A stretch of DNA of 9,655 bases from DATAES01 sp036257895. Its GTDB lineage: Bacteria > Actinomycetota > Acidimicrobiia > Acidimicrobiales > JACDCH01. The stretch lies in assembly GCA_036257895.1 (NCBI GenBank), contig DATAES010000109.1:1-9655 (forward strand). Direction: 5' to 3'. The translations under genes were made by a program, and so were the position numbers. This document shows, one piece after another, positions 1 to 6,400 of this stretch. The number at the start of each line of letters is the position of its first letter. Within the stretch, counting starts at the first letter, position 1. The notes below the pieces were generated by a model. It was not told where the DNA came from. It made no database searches and worked only from the letters and a program-made list of their open reading frames with translations.

Positions 1-2899
1 TGCCTTGGCCGGCGTGGATGACGTCGTCGTCGGGTCCGCCGTGGATGTAGTCGCCACCGTCGCCAGTGGTGATGCGATCCTTGCCACCGTTGCCGTGGAC
101 GATGACGTTGGCGGCGTATGCCGGATTGTCGGGCTTGCCCGGAACCTCGCCACCGTTCAAGCGGACGTCGTCGTCCCCGTTGCCACCGAACACCCGGTCG
201 TGTCCTCCACCGGTGACGATCCGATCGGCTCCACCCGCGGGGTCGCCGGCTTCTTCGGGATTCGGGTTGGAGGCGGCACAGGCCGAGAACAGGCTGCCCT
301 CGTCGCCACTGAGGTCGTCACCACCGAAACCAGACAACAGGCGGTCGCTGCCTGCTTCGCCGGCCAGGCAGTTGTGATCGGGCGAGGAGTCGAGCAGCGC
401 GTCGTCGCCCGGGCCGCCGAAGAGCGAGTCCGATCCTCCGAGGCCGTCCAGCGTGTCATTCCCTGGACCGCCGCCGAGGAAGTCGACGTGCGGACCACCG
501 CTCAGGTAGTCGTTGCCGGCGCCGCCGCCGATGAGACCGCCGCCGGCCGTGGCAATGACCTTGTCGTCTCCACCGTTGACGACCACCCGAGCGAAGCTCT
601 CGGTGTCGAGCATCACGTCGTCGATACCGTCACCGGTAGCGATGTCGACCGACTTCTCGAACGCCTTGCCGTCGCTCGCGACGGCCCGGAAGTTCACCGG
701 CCGGTTGTCACCAGCCGAGTCGTAGGCGACGGTCGTGACGTCCTTTGCAGGTTTCTCGACGTGCTTGTTGTTGTTGACGGACACCACGATCGACGTGGGC
801 ACGCCCTGGTTGTCATGACGTGCGTACACCTTCACCATGTCCGGCTGGCCGCCCGGGACATCGCGCTGCGACCCGGTCTTGATCTGCAGCCGGCCGTTGA
901 CGAGCTCGGCCACTTCGTCGGCCTTCGCTTCCGGCTGACAGAGATCTTCCCTCGTCAGGAAGGTGTGCGAAGCCAGGATGTCGGTGTGCGAGTCGAATAT
1001 CAGGTCGTACTCCGCACTGATGAACACACCGAAGTCGGCGCGTGCATTTGGACCAGACAAGAGCGTGCAGCCGAGGTCGTCGACCAACGCAGGTCGCAGC
1101 TTGCCGTCAGGCAATGACGGTGGGACATCGAGCACCACGTGCAGCGAGGGTCCGCCCCCGATCTTGGCGAGGCCGAAGCCGACGGCCGCTTTGAGTCCAA
1201 CGTCGCTCTCGAGCCTCGCCACGGCTCCGGAGTCAGGGTGCTGGAGGTAGATGCCGTTCAGCACGTCGGCAAACCCGCCGCCCGCGGAGAGCGCGTCCTT
1301 TATTCCTCTCGTGTCGAGGCCGCCCTTGAGGTGGACCAACGCCTTGATGTCGCCGTCGACCTCGATGTCGAAGATGATGATGCTGGCAATCGGGATGTGC
1401 ACATGGGTGTCCAGTCCGATCTTCCCCGTATCGAACGTGACCAGGTCCACGTCGCGGCCGAACAGCAGGCCGGCGAGCGTGGCGGGGTTGCGCATGACCG
1501 GGAAGTCGAACTTGAACCCTTGGTCGAAGCTCAGTTCCGTGCCATTCGCGGCCTTGAGGATTGCGTCCATCGCCTGCTTGCACTGCTCGCACTTCTCGGC
1601 GATCGACTTCAGGCCCTCGACGTTGATTGCGCCGGCTGGCTGGACGGCCGTCTCACCAGTGAGCGTGATCGAGCCGAGATCCGGGGTGTCGTCGCCACCC
1701 GAGAGCGAGCCGAGGACATCGTCCACCAAGACGATCCGTTCGAGCGTCTTTCGCAGGTTGGTACCGTCCTCACCCCCGGCGTACTGGGCGAGCCGAGCCA
1801 TCGAGACGTCGCCCTGCTGGATCACGTTCGACAGGTCGGACAGACCGGGGATCGGCTCGAGCAGTGGCGACGTCGCCGTACGGATCGGATGGATCACGTC
1901 GCGAAGGTCGCCAGCGGCGTCCGCGAGATCCTCACCCACCAACTTCCGCGCGTCGACCTTGATGTGGTCGAGCTTGATATTCAGTCCGCTGGTGTTCACA
2001 TGCGGACCGGACAGAAGCCAGTTGATGTCGAGGTCGGTCTCGATACCTGTGAGCGGGCTGTCGTCTTTGGTCTTGAGGTGCCAGTCCGCCTTGAAGCCCG
2101 CGTCGTCGAACCCGTAGCTGAACGCACCAGCGTTGTCCACGTCGACGGTGAGCTTGCCGTGGAAGCCCGGCTGCGTCGTCGAGGTCGCCTCGACCTTCAG
2201 CGCGCCCAAGTTCACAGTGAACGGGTCGGTGGGAAGCGTGATGTGCGCGTCGAGTACGAGCGCGTGCTGACCGGCGATCGGCACCATGCGGAGCCCGTTC
2301 GCGTCGGCGATGACGTCAACGTTGACCGACCAGTTCAAGTCGACGGTCAACTTGCCACCCTTGGGAAGGAAGCTCATCGACGGCAGCCCGAGCGACGTGA
2401 ACGACACCTCGCCGGGGGGCCTGTCGTCGGTCGCGGACACCCGGAACTGGATCGACGTGACGTCGGCGACCTTGGTGTCCTTGTTGCACGTGCCACCGCA
2501 ATAGACGGGGTCTGAGAGGTCGACGTGGTCGAGTGCGCCATCTACGGCGTTGATCTTGTCCGTGATGACCTGCGCTGTTTGGTCGTCGTCCGCGTTGAAT
2601 CCCGCAAACTGGCTGAGCCCCGACAACTGTTCGAACACGCCGGGGATGCCGTGCGTGGGGTCGGCCCCGAGGAACGGAACGGCTCCCGCGTTCGGCTCCC
2701 CGCCGTACCCGCCCTCGGGGCCGACCGAGCCTGTGAGGCGACCGAGGGCGGTGCTCGCCTCACCCAGGTGTTGCGCCACGTCTGATCCGTCGGCGTTCGC
2801 CGGGAGGCTCCAGCCCCACCACAGGACAGCGAGCCCGACCGCCAAGGCGACCACGATCACCTTGCGCGCGGGAGAACGAGTCAGTCGAGTCCGTCGCAT
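1..2899 (-). CDS. Secreted RTX-type (hemolysin-type calcium-binding repeat) surface protein, C-terminus beyond window
   Basis: The minus-strand frame is open from an ATG at 2899 to the left edge, giving 966 codons and no stop, so the gene is partial. An Arg-rich N-terminus (MRRTRLTRSPARK) is followed by a hydrophobic segment, about residues 14-32, and an AxA signal-peptidase site (A34-N-A36), so export is expected. Residues about 40-750 are an unrecognised region rich in beta-type D/V/L patterns, with cysteine pairs CGGTC near residue 133 and CEQC near 438. From about residue 755 onward, Gly/Asp repeats of the GGxGxDxL type appear (GGGAGNDYLSGG, GGGPGNDTLDG, GGPGDDALLD, GGNGDDDV). In known RTX proteins such repeats bind calcium and fold outside the cell as beta-rolls. 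A GGAGA ribosome site at 2906-2910 lies 6 nt before the ATG and fixes the start. The start overlaps the upstream HTH gene by 19 bp, suggesting coupled translation. The export route is inferred from the signal peptide; no type I secretion genes are in view. The specific role is unknown. Confidence 0.88.
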   Translation of the reverse strand, partial: MRRTRLTRSPARKVIVVALAVGLAVLWWGWSLPANADGSDVAQHLGEASTALGRLTGSVGPEGGYGGEPNAGAVPFLGADPTHGIPGVFEQLSGLSQFAGFNADDDQTAQVITDKINAVDGALDHVDLSDPVYCGGTCNKDTKVADVTSIQFRVSATDDRPPGEVSFTSLGLPSMSFLPKGGKLTVDLNWSVNVDVIADANGLRMVPIAGQHALVLDAHITLPTDPFTVNLGALKVEATSTTQPGFHGKLTVDVDNAGAFSYGFDDAGFKADWHLKTKDDSPLTGIETDLDINWLLSGPHVNTSGLNIKLDHIKVDARKLVGEDLADAAGDLRDVIHPIRTATSPLLEPIPGLSDLSNVIQQGDVSMARLAQYAGGEDGTNLRKTLERIVLVDDVLGSLSGGDDTPDLGSITLTGETAVQPAGAINVEGLKSIAEKCEQCKQAMDAILKAANGTELSFDQGFKFDFPVMRNPATLAGLLFGRDVDLVTFDTGKIGLDTHVHIPIASIIIFDIEVDGDIKALVHLKGGLDTRGIKDALSAGGGFADVLNGIYLQHPDSGAVARLESDVGLKAAVGFGLAKIGGGPSLHVVLDVPPSLPDGKLRPALVDDLGCTLLSGPNARADFGVFISAEYDLIFDSHTDILASHTFLTREDLCQPEAKADEVAELVNGRLQIKTGSQRDVPGGQPDMVKVYARHDNQGVPTSIVVSVNNNKHVEKPAKDVTTVAYDSAGDNRPVNFRAVASDGKAFEKSVDIATGDGIDDVMLDTESFARVVVNGGDDKVIATAGGGLIGGGAGNDYLSGGPHVDFLGGGPGNDTLDGLGGSDSLFGGPGDDALLDSSPDHNCLAGEAGSDRLLSGFGGDDLSGDEGSLFSACAASNPNPEEAGDPAGGADRIVTGGGHDRVFGGNGDDDVRLNGGEVPGKPDNPAYAANVIVHGNGGKDRITTGDGGDYIHGGPDDDVIHAGQG

Positions 2900-3132
2900 T
2901 GCACATCTCCGTCCGCATTTGTTGGTCTTGGGTCATTCCGCGACGTGGGGGGCTCGTCGATGGCCAAAAGCGCGTCGAGCTTGGCCATGGCGACGCGGAG
3001 CAGCGGGCCCACGGCGCTCGGGTCGAGGTCGAGCTGATCGGCGAGTTCCTCGGTATCGAGACCCTCTTCGGCCAGGACGAGAGCGCGCGCGTGTACCGGG
3101 GGGAGCAGGCCGATGGCGATGGATCGCCGCAC
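2881..3132 (-). CDS. Small sigma-70 region-4-like helix-turn-helix protein (83 aa)
   Basis: This GTG-initiated 83-residue frame contains a sigma-factor region-4-like pattern: LPPVHARALVLAEEGL, then TEELADQLDLDPSAVGPLL, then RVAMAKLDALL (about residues 10-56). It matches the usual arrangement of a first helix, an 'EIAELLG'-type helix and a recognition helix. No region 2 is present and none can be added upstream, where the divergent regulator begins, so it cannot act as a complete sigma factor. It is probably a stand-alone DNA- or RNA-polymerase-binding accessory protein. The tail (residues 57-83) is polar and unassigned. No Shine-Dalgarno is visible. The GTG is supported because the inverted copy of this region has ATG at the same place, keeping a start codon. 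The stop lies 19 bp inside the RTX gene, so the two are probably one coupled unit. Existence is likely; exact function is inferred. Confidence 0.72.
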   Translation of the reverse strand: MRRSIAIGLLPPVHARALVLAEEGLDTEELADQLDLDPSAVGPLLRVAMAKLDALLAIDEPPTSRNDPRPTNADGDVQCDGLD

Positions 3133-3188
3133 GGTGGTGAGCGTGCGCCGATCACTGTGCGCGCGCGTAGGTAGTTCAGTACCTGTTT
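3115..3188 (-). repeat. Left copy of a 74-bp inverted repeat (promoter region plus first six codons of the HTH gene)
   Basis: Read on the minus strand, this segment matches 5889-5962 on the plus strand at 65 of 74 positions by hand count. It comprises AAAC, a 16-bp interrupted palindrome, a 36-nt spacer (31 of 36 identical) and 18 nt of coding start (CGGCGATCC perfectly conserved). Similarity stops abruptly on both sides. The repeat faces left, toward the HTH/RTX genes. Conservation of the palindrome arms, the exact spacer length and the start codon suggests a duplicated and maintained promoter rather than a chance match. Confidence 0.9.
3169..3184. promoter_or_regulatory. Candidate regulator-binding palindrome AGGTA-N6-TACCT (left)
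   Basis: The 16-bp site AGGTAGTTCAGTACCT has perfect 5-bp arms with half-site centres 11 bp apart, about one DNA turn, as expected for a dimeric HTH protein. It lies 36 nt before the GTG of the minus-strand HTH gene and its centre is about 34 bp before the GTG of the plus-strand LuxR gene. A bound regulator could therefore influence both divergent transcripts. Both arms are unchanged in the right copy while two spacer bases differ. That the binding protein is the neighbouring LuxR regulator is an inference. Confidence 0.6.
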
Positions 3189-3198
3189 TTTGACCACC

Positions 3199-3204
3199 TA
3201 GGAT
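3199..3204 (+). promoter_or_regulatory. Possible -10 hexamer (TAGGAT) or overlapping Shine-Dalgarno (AGGA) of the LuxR gene
   Basis: TAGGAT fits the actinobacterial -10 pattern TAnnnT and ends 6 nt before the GTG at 3211, the spacing typical of leaderless transcripts. The same bases include AGGA at 3200-3203, 7 nt before the GTG, which could instead be a ribosome-binding site on a longer mRNA. No good -35 is seen; TTCAGT at 3175-3180 is the nearest match and lies within the palindrome. The two readings cannot be separated from sequence alone. Confidence 0.4.
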
Positions 3205-3210
3205 GGTGAC

Positions 3211-5859
3211 GTGGTCGGCGGGTGGCCGCTGGTGGGGCGGAACGAAGAGCTGGGCGTGGTCCTCGAGACTTTGCGCGAGGCGGATGCGCGCGGAGTCGTC
3301 ATCGCCGGGGTGCTCGGTGTCGGCAAGACGCGGCTGGCCCGTGAAGCCATTGCCGCGCTGGACCGCGACTTCTCGATCGAGTGGGCGGCGGCCACGCCCG
3401 CGTCGTCATCAATTCCATTTGGAGCGTTCGCTCACCTGCTTCCGGACGTGGACTTCCTGTCGTCGGAGGATCGCCTACGCCTCGTGAGCGGCATCACGGC
3501 CGCCCTCGAAGCCCGCGCCGCTGGCCGGCCCCTGATCCTCGCCGTGGATGATGCACAGTGGCTCGACACCGGGGCGGCGGCCCTGGTGCACCAGTTGGCC
3601 GTCACGGCCAGAGCACGCCTCCTGATGACGGTGCGCACCGACGAGCCCGCGCCCGAGGCCATCGTTGCCTGCTGGAAGGACGGCTTGACCGAGCGCCTCG
3701 AACTGCAGCCACTCGGCACCCTCGACCTCGACAGCTTGGTGCCGGCCGCCCTCGACCGTCCGGTGGACCGAGCGACGCTCCATCGCTTCTGGACACTGAC
3801 CAAGGGCAATCCGCTGTTCGTGCACGAACTCGTGCTGGGAGCGCTCGAGACCGACGCGTTCACGGTGAGCGACGGCGTGTGGAGTTGGACGGGCGACTAT
3901 GAGCCGTCCACCCGCCTCTCGGCGATCCTCGAGTCACGGCTCGGGCGCGTGAGTGCGGCGGGGCGGGCTGTCCTCGACCATCTCGCCGTCGGTGAACCAC
4001 TGAGGCTCGACACGCTCACCACGCTGTGCTCCGTCGACGGCGTCGTCGAGGTCGAACAGGCGGGTCTTGCTGTCGTCTACGAGCAAGAGCACGACCAGGT
4101 CCGGTTGTTCCATCCGCTTTACGGCGAGGCGCTCCGTGCCGCGATGGGGACGGTGGAACGGCGTCGGATCATGATCCGTCTCGCTGATGCCATGGCCGAG
4201 ACAGCGAAGACCTCGCGGGCGCAGCGGTTACGCATTGCGGTGTGGCGACTCGAGAGCGCGAGCCCGGCGCCGGAATGGTTGTTCGCCGAAGCCGCCGAGA
4301 TCGCCAACGCCGTGTACGACCACGCGCTGGCCGAACGACTGGCGCGCCGCGCGGTGTCGGAGGGAGGCGGGCTCCGAGCATCATTGGCGTTGGGTGACGC
4401 GCTCAACCGGCAGGGCCGCGCCGCAGAGGGTCTCGAGGTGCTGGACGGAATCGCTGACAAAGCCGAGTCCGACCGCGAGCGCGTGGCCGTAACCGTCGCT
4501 CGCTACTTCGGGCTCACGTCCGTGTACGGATTTCGTGCGGAGTTCGAAGACCTGTTGCTCGCCGCAGAACGCGATGTGCGCGACCCGAAGCTGCGATCGT
4601 TTCTCCGGGCACAACGCGCCGCGTTGCTGTGCTTCGCGGGACGGATCCGTGAAGGTGTGGCGCTCGCAACCCAGGCCACCGGCGTCGACAGTGAACGGCC
4701 CGACGAGATCACCGAACTGCGTGCCGTCACGGCGCTCGGAACGGCGTGGACCATCGGAGGAAAACCTGATGCTGCGTGCGCGCTCGCGGAACGCATGCTC
4801 GGGCCTGCGTTGCGCCATCGAGAAGCGCTGCCGCAAGCACCGGCGTGGGTTCTGTCGATGCACATCCCCGCTCTCATCACCGCGGGGCGCCTCGACGACG
4901 CCGACGCTGCCGCTGAATTCGTCGAAGCCGCCATCGCATCCGGCTCCGGAAGCGCAGACGGCCCAAGCTTCATTGCCTTGGTGCGAGGCATGTCCGCCCT
5001 TCACCGCGGGCGTGCGCCAGCCGCGGTCCGGTGGCTGCGGGAGAGTGTTGCGGGCATGCGGGGCATCGCGGCGCGCTGGCGACTGCCGTTCCCGCTCGTC
5101 CAGCTCACTGAGGCGTGCGCACTGGTCGGCGACGCCGACGGGGCTACGGCTGCGAGCGCCGAGGCCGACGAGCTGGTCGTGGGCCACGCCATCCTCGAGG
5201 GCGTGACGCGGCGAGCCCGCGGGTGGGCGGCACTGGCGCAAGGCCAGCGATCGGCAGCGGTCGACTTGTTTCGCGACGCAGCCGCGTGGGCGAGCGCACA
5301 CGAGCAATGCACCGCCGCGCTGTTCGCGCTCCACGACGCCATGCGACTCGGCTGTACGTCTGACACGGTCCGCGGGTTGATCGAACTCGCGCCGCGTACC
5401 GAGGGACATTGGGCGCGCTGCTTCGAGGCACACGCAGTCGCCCTCAGCGAGGACGACGGGCAGGCGTTGGAAGAGGTTGCCACCGCGTTCGAAGACCTCG
5501 GCGCGTTGCTGTACGCCGCGGAGGCCGCCGCGGAAGCAAGTGGTGCGTTCAGTCGGTCGGGGCGCAAGAGCTCAGCAGAGCGTGCGGTCGCCCGCGCCCG
5601 CGTGCTCGCTGCCGCGTGCGAAGGCGCTCGCACACCCCTGCTCGAGGAGCTGCAACGCCCGCTGCCACTGACCCGGCGCGAGCGCGAAGTGGCGAACCTT
5701 GCCGCCGACGGCCTGTCGTCCCAAGCGATCGCCGACCGCTTGTTCCTCTCGATTCGAACGGTCGAAGGACACCTCCACAAGGCCTACGGCAAGCTCGGAG
5801 TGAACGAACGCGGCGGCCTCGCTCGCGTGCTGAAGGCGAGGGTCGCCAGCGACTCCTGA
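3211..5859 (+). CDS. LAL-type LuxR-family transcriptional regulator (large ATP-binding, 882 aa)
   Basis: The N-terminal P-loop ATPase begins with LVGRNEEL (residues 7-14), typical of AAA/STAND ATPases. It carries a Walker A motif GVLGVGKT (33-40) and a Walker B-like stretch LILAVDDAQWLD (about 108-119). A long Ala/Leu/Glu-rich helical region, about 330-800, resembles the TPR-like sensor of MalT/LAL proteins. The C-terminus has a GerE/LuxR helix-turn-helix at about 820-875: LTRREREVANLA, then SSQAIADRLFLSIRTVEGH, then LHKAYGKLGV. The length is normal for the family, which couples ATP and ligand binding to oligomerisation and promoter activation. GTG at 3211 is the only reasonable start because an in-frame TAG lies at 3199-3201. 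The gene sits between the two arms of a 74-bp inverted repeat carrying matching palindromes, so it is the obvious candidate regulator of both flanking units. The inducing ligand is unknown. Confidence 0.93.
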   Translation: MVGGWPLVGRNEELGVVLETLREADARGVVIAGVLGVGKTRLAREAIAALDRDFSIEWAAATPASSSIPFGAFAHLLPDVDFLSSEDRLRLVSGITAALEARAAGRPLILAVDDAQWLDTGAAALVHQLAVTARARLLMTVRTDEPAPEAIVACWKDGLTERLELQPLGTLDLDSLVPAALDRPVDRATLHRFWTLTKGNPLFVHELVLGALETDAFTVSDGVWSWTGDYEPSTRLSAILESRLGRVSAAGRAVLDHLAVGEPLRLDTLTTLCSVDGVVEVEQAGLAVVYEQEHDQVRLFHPLYGEALRAAMGTVERRRIMIRLADAMAETAKTSRAQRLRIAVWRLESASPAPEWLFAEAAEIANAVYDHALAERLARRAVSEGGGLRASLALGDALNRQGRAAEGLEVLDGIADKAESDRERVAVTVARYFGLTSVYGFRAEFEDLLLAAERDVRDPKLRSFLRAQRAALLCFAGRIREGVALATQATGVDSERPDEITELRAVTALGTAWTIGGKPDAACALAERMLGPALRHREALPQAPAWVLSMHIPALITAGRLDDADAAAEFVEAAIASGSGSADGPSFIALVRGMSALHRGRAPAAVRWLRESVAGMRGIAARWRLPFPLVQLTEACALVGDADGATAASAEADELVVGHAILEGVTRRARGWAALAQGQRSAAVDLFRDAAAWASAHEQCTAALFALHDAMRLGCTSDTVRGLIELAPRTEGHWARCFEAHAVALSEDDGQALEEVATAFEDLGALLYAAEAAAEASGAFSRSGRKSSAERAVARARVLAAACEGARTPLLEELQRPLPLTRREREVANLAADGLSSQAIADRLFLSIRTVEGHLHKAYGKLGVNERGGLARVLKARVASDS

Positions 5860-5888
5860 TCCCTCGACGCATTGACGCGCCGCGGGCG

Positions 5889-5962
5889 AAACAGGTACCG
5901 AATTACCTAGGCGCGCGGGCAGTGATCGGCGCACACTCACGACCATGCGGCGATCCACCGCC
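5889..5962 (+). repeat. Right copy of the 74-bp inverted repeat
   Basis: This is the inverted counterpart of 3115-3188, starting 29 bp after the LuxR stop codon and facing right. It has the same order: AAAC, palindrome, 36-nt spacer, start codon (here ATG) and CGGCGATCC. The conserved core of the spacer is CAGTGATCGGCGCAC. Beyond 5962 the sequence no longer resembles the HTH gene, so the promoter and its first codons were copied without the rest of the gene, or the rest has decayed. No transposase or other mobile gene lies between the two arms. Confidence 0.9.
5893..5908. promoter_or_regulatory. Candidate regulator-binding palindrome AGGTA-N6-TACCT (right)
   Basis: AGGTACCGAATTACCT repeats the arms of the left site perfectly. 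Its centre is about 44 bp before the ATG at 5945. If transcription starts at or near that ATG (no Shine-Dalgarno is visible before it), the site would overlap the -35 region, a usual position for LuxR-type activators. No TAnnnT -10 element is evident in the spacer, which would fit an activator-dependent promoter but does not prove one. Confidence 0.6.
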
Positions 5963-6016
5963 TGGAGAGCCCGGTGCGCAACGCCGCTCAGCTGTCACGA
6001 CGCAAGGGTGTCGTGA
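5945..6016 (+). CDS. Possible 23-codon leader peptide upstream of the secreted-protein gene
   Basis: An ATG at the conserved start position of the repeat opens a 23-codon frame that begins MRRSTA, like MRRSIA of the HTH protein, and ends at TGA 6014-6016. The rest (WRARCATPLSCHDARVS) has no homology to the HTH protein that I can see. There is no Shine-Dalgarno, so translation would need a leaderless mRNA. It may be a real leader ORF, a decayed copy of the HTH gene start, or simply untranslated leader. Its stop lies in the 3' arm of a hairpin at 5995-6016 and 25 nt before the next gene, so translation could affect downstream expression. Confidence 0.35.
   Translation: MRRSTAWRARCATPLSCHDARVS
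5995..6016 (+). other. Hairpin in the leader of the secreted-protein gene
   Basis: TCACGAC (5995-6001) and GTCGTGA (6010-6016) form a perfect 7-bp stem around an 8-nt loop. The stem is followed by an A/C-rich unstructured stretch leading to the ribosome-binding site at 6028-6035. There is no U-run, so it is not a standard terminator. The stem overlaps the stop codon of the leader ORF. It could be an RNA stem that protects or modulates the message, or a DNA operator. Confidence 0.4.
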
Positions 6017-6041
6017 TCACAACAACCAGAAAGGACTGGGG

Positions 6042-6317
6042 ATGAGAATGCACTCAGTGAGGCGGATCATGGTGGCGTCAGCGTTCGCCGCTGCCCTGGT
6101 GGGGATCGGTGCGGGAACGGCGTCGGCGGCAATGCCGGTCGTGAATGCGTGTCTCGGCGAGTCGGTGGCGGCCAATGCCCAGGCGTTGCACCCGTATGGC
6201 CAGGTCGTGCTCGACCCCAACGCGCCGCGCAACGAGTTCGGCACGATCGCCGATGCCGTGCACGCCGTGAAGGCGGGGCAGGTTCCGGACGAGCTGTTTC
6301 CCAACACCTGCAACTGA
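6042..6317 (+). CDS. Small secreted protein with two cysteines (91 aa), unknown function
   Basis: The 91-residue protein has a clear signal peptide: basic MRMHSVRR, hydrophobic residues about 9-25, and an ASA site at 27-29, giving a mature chain of about 62 residues. The mature part has only two cysteines, Cys37 near its start and Cys90 in the C-terminal PNTCN, which could form a disulfide once exported. No enzyme motif is visible, and I do not recognise a named family. The ATG at 6042 is chosen because AGAAAGGA (6028-6035) lies 6 nt upstream; a second ATG at 6048 is possible. The gene lies downstream of the right repeat copy and in the same direction as the LuxR gene, so it is a likely target of that regulator or the last gene of its transcript. 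Its function may be linked to the RTX surface protein, but only shared context says so. Confidence 0.82.
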   Translation: MRMHSVRRIMVASAFAAALVGIGAGTASAAMPVVNACLGESVAANAQALHPYGQVVLDPNAPRNEFGTIADAVHAVKAGQVPDELFPNTCN

Positions 6318-6400
6318 CCTCAATGGTCAGATGGCGATCATCTCCGTGACGTAGTCGGTGCTCTGCGCGCGTTCGCTGCTGCCGGTGATCACGGTAGAAG

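Noticed and set aside
5..2515. Two long plus-strand open frames (5-1117 and 1139-2515) encoding Val/Asp-rich proteins
   Set aside because: They are the in-register complement of the RTX gene: its abundant GAC codons read as GTC. They show no known motif, while the minus strand has a signal peptide, a ribosome site and RTX repeats.
2760..3197. A 145-codon minus-strand frame beginning MVKKQVLNYL
   Set aside because: It resembles the translation of the right repeat copy only because the DNA is repeated, and it overlaps the better-supported HTH and RTX genes.
4381..5780. Long minus-strand open frames across the LuxR gene
   Set aside because: They are antisense to a gene with clear ATPase and HTH motifs, their composition is Arg/Ser/Ala-rich, and they carry no recognisable domain.
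3115..5962. Inverted repeats as the ends of a transposon
   Set aside because: There is no transposase between them and no target duplication is seen, and the repeats contain start codons and a precisely spaced palindrome, which fits promoter duplication better.
5409..6317. A 302-codon plus-strand frame ending in the secreted protein
   Set aside because: Its first two thirds overlap the LuxR gene in another frame and are Arg-rich. The true start is ATG 6042 with a ribosome site and signal peptide.
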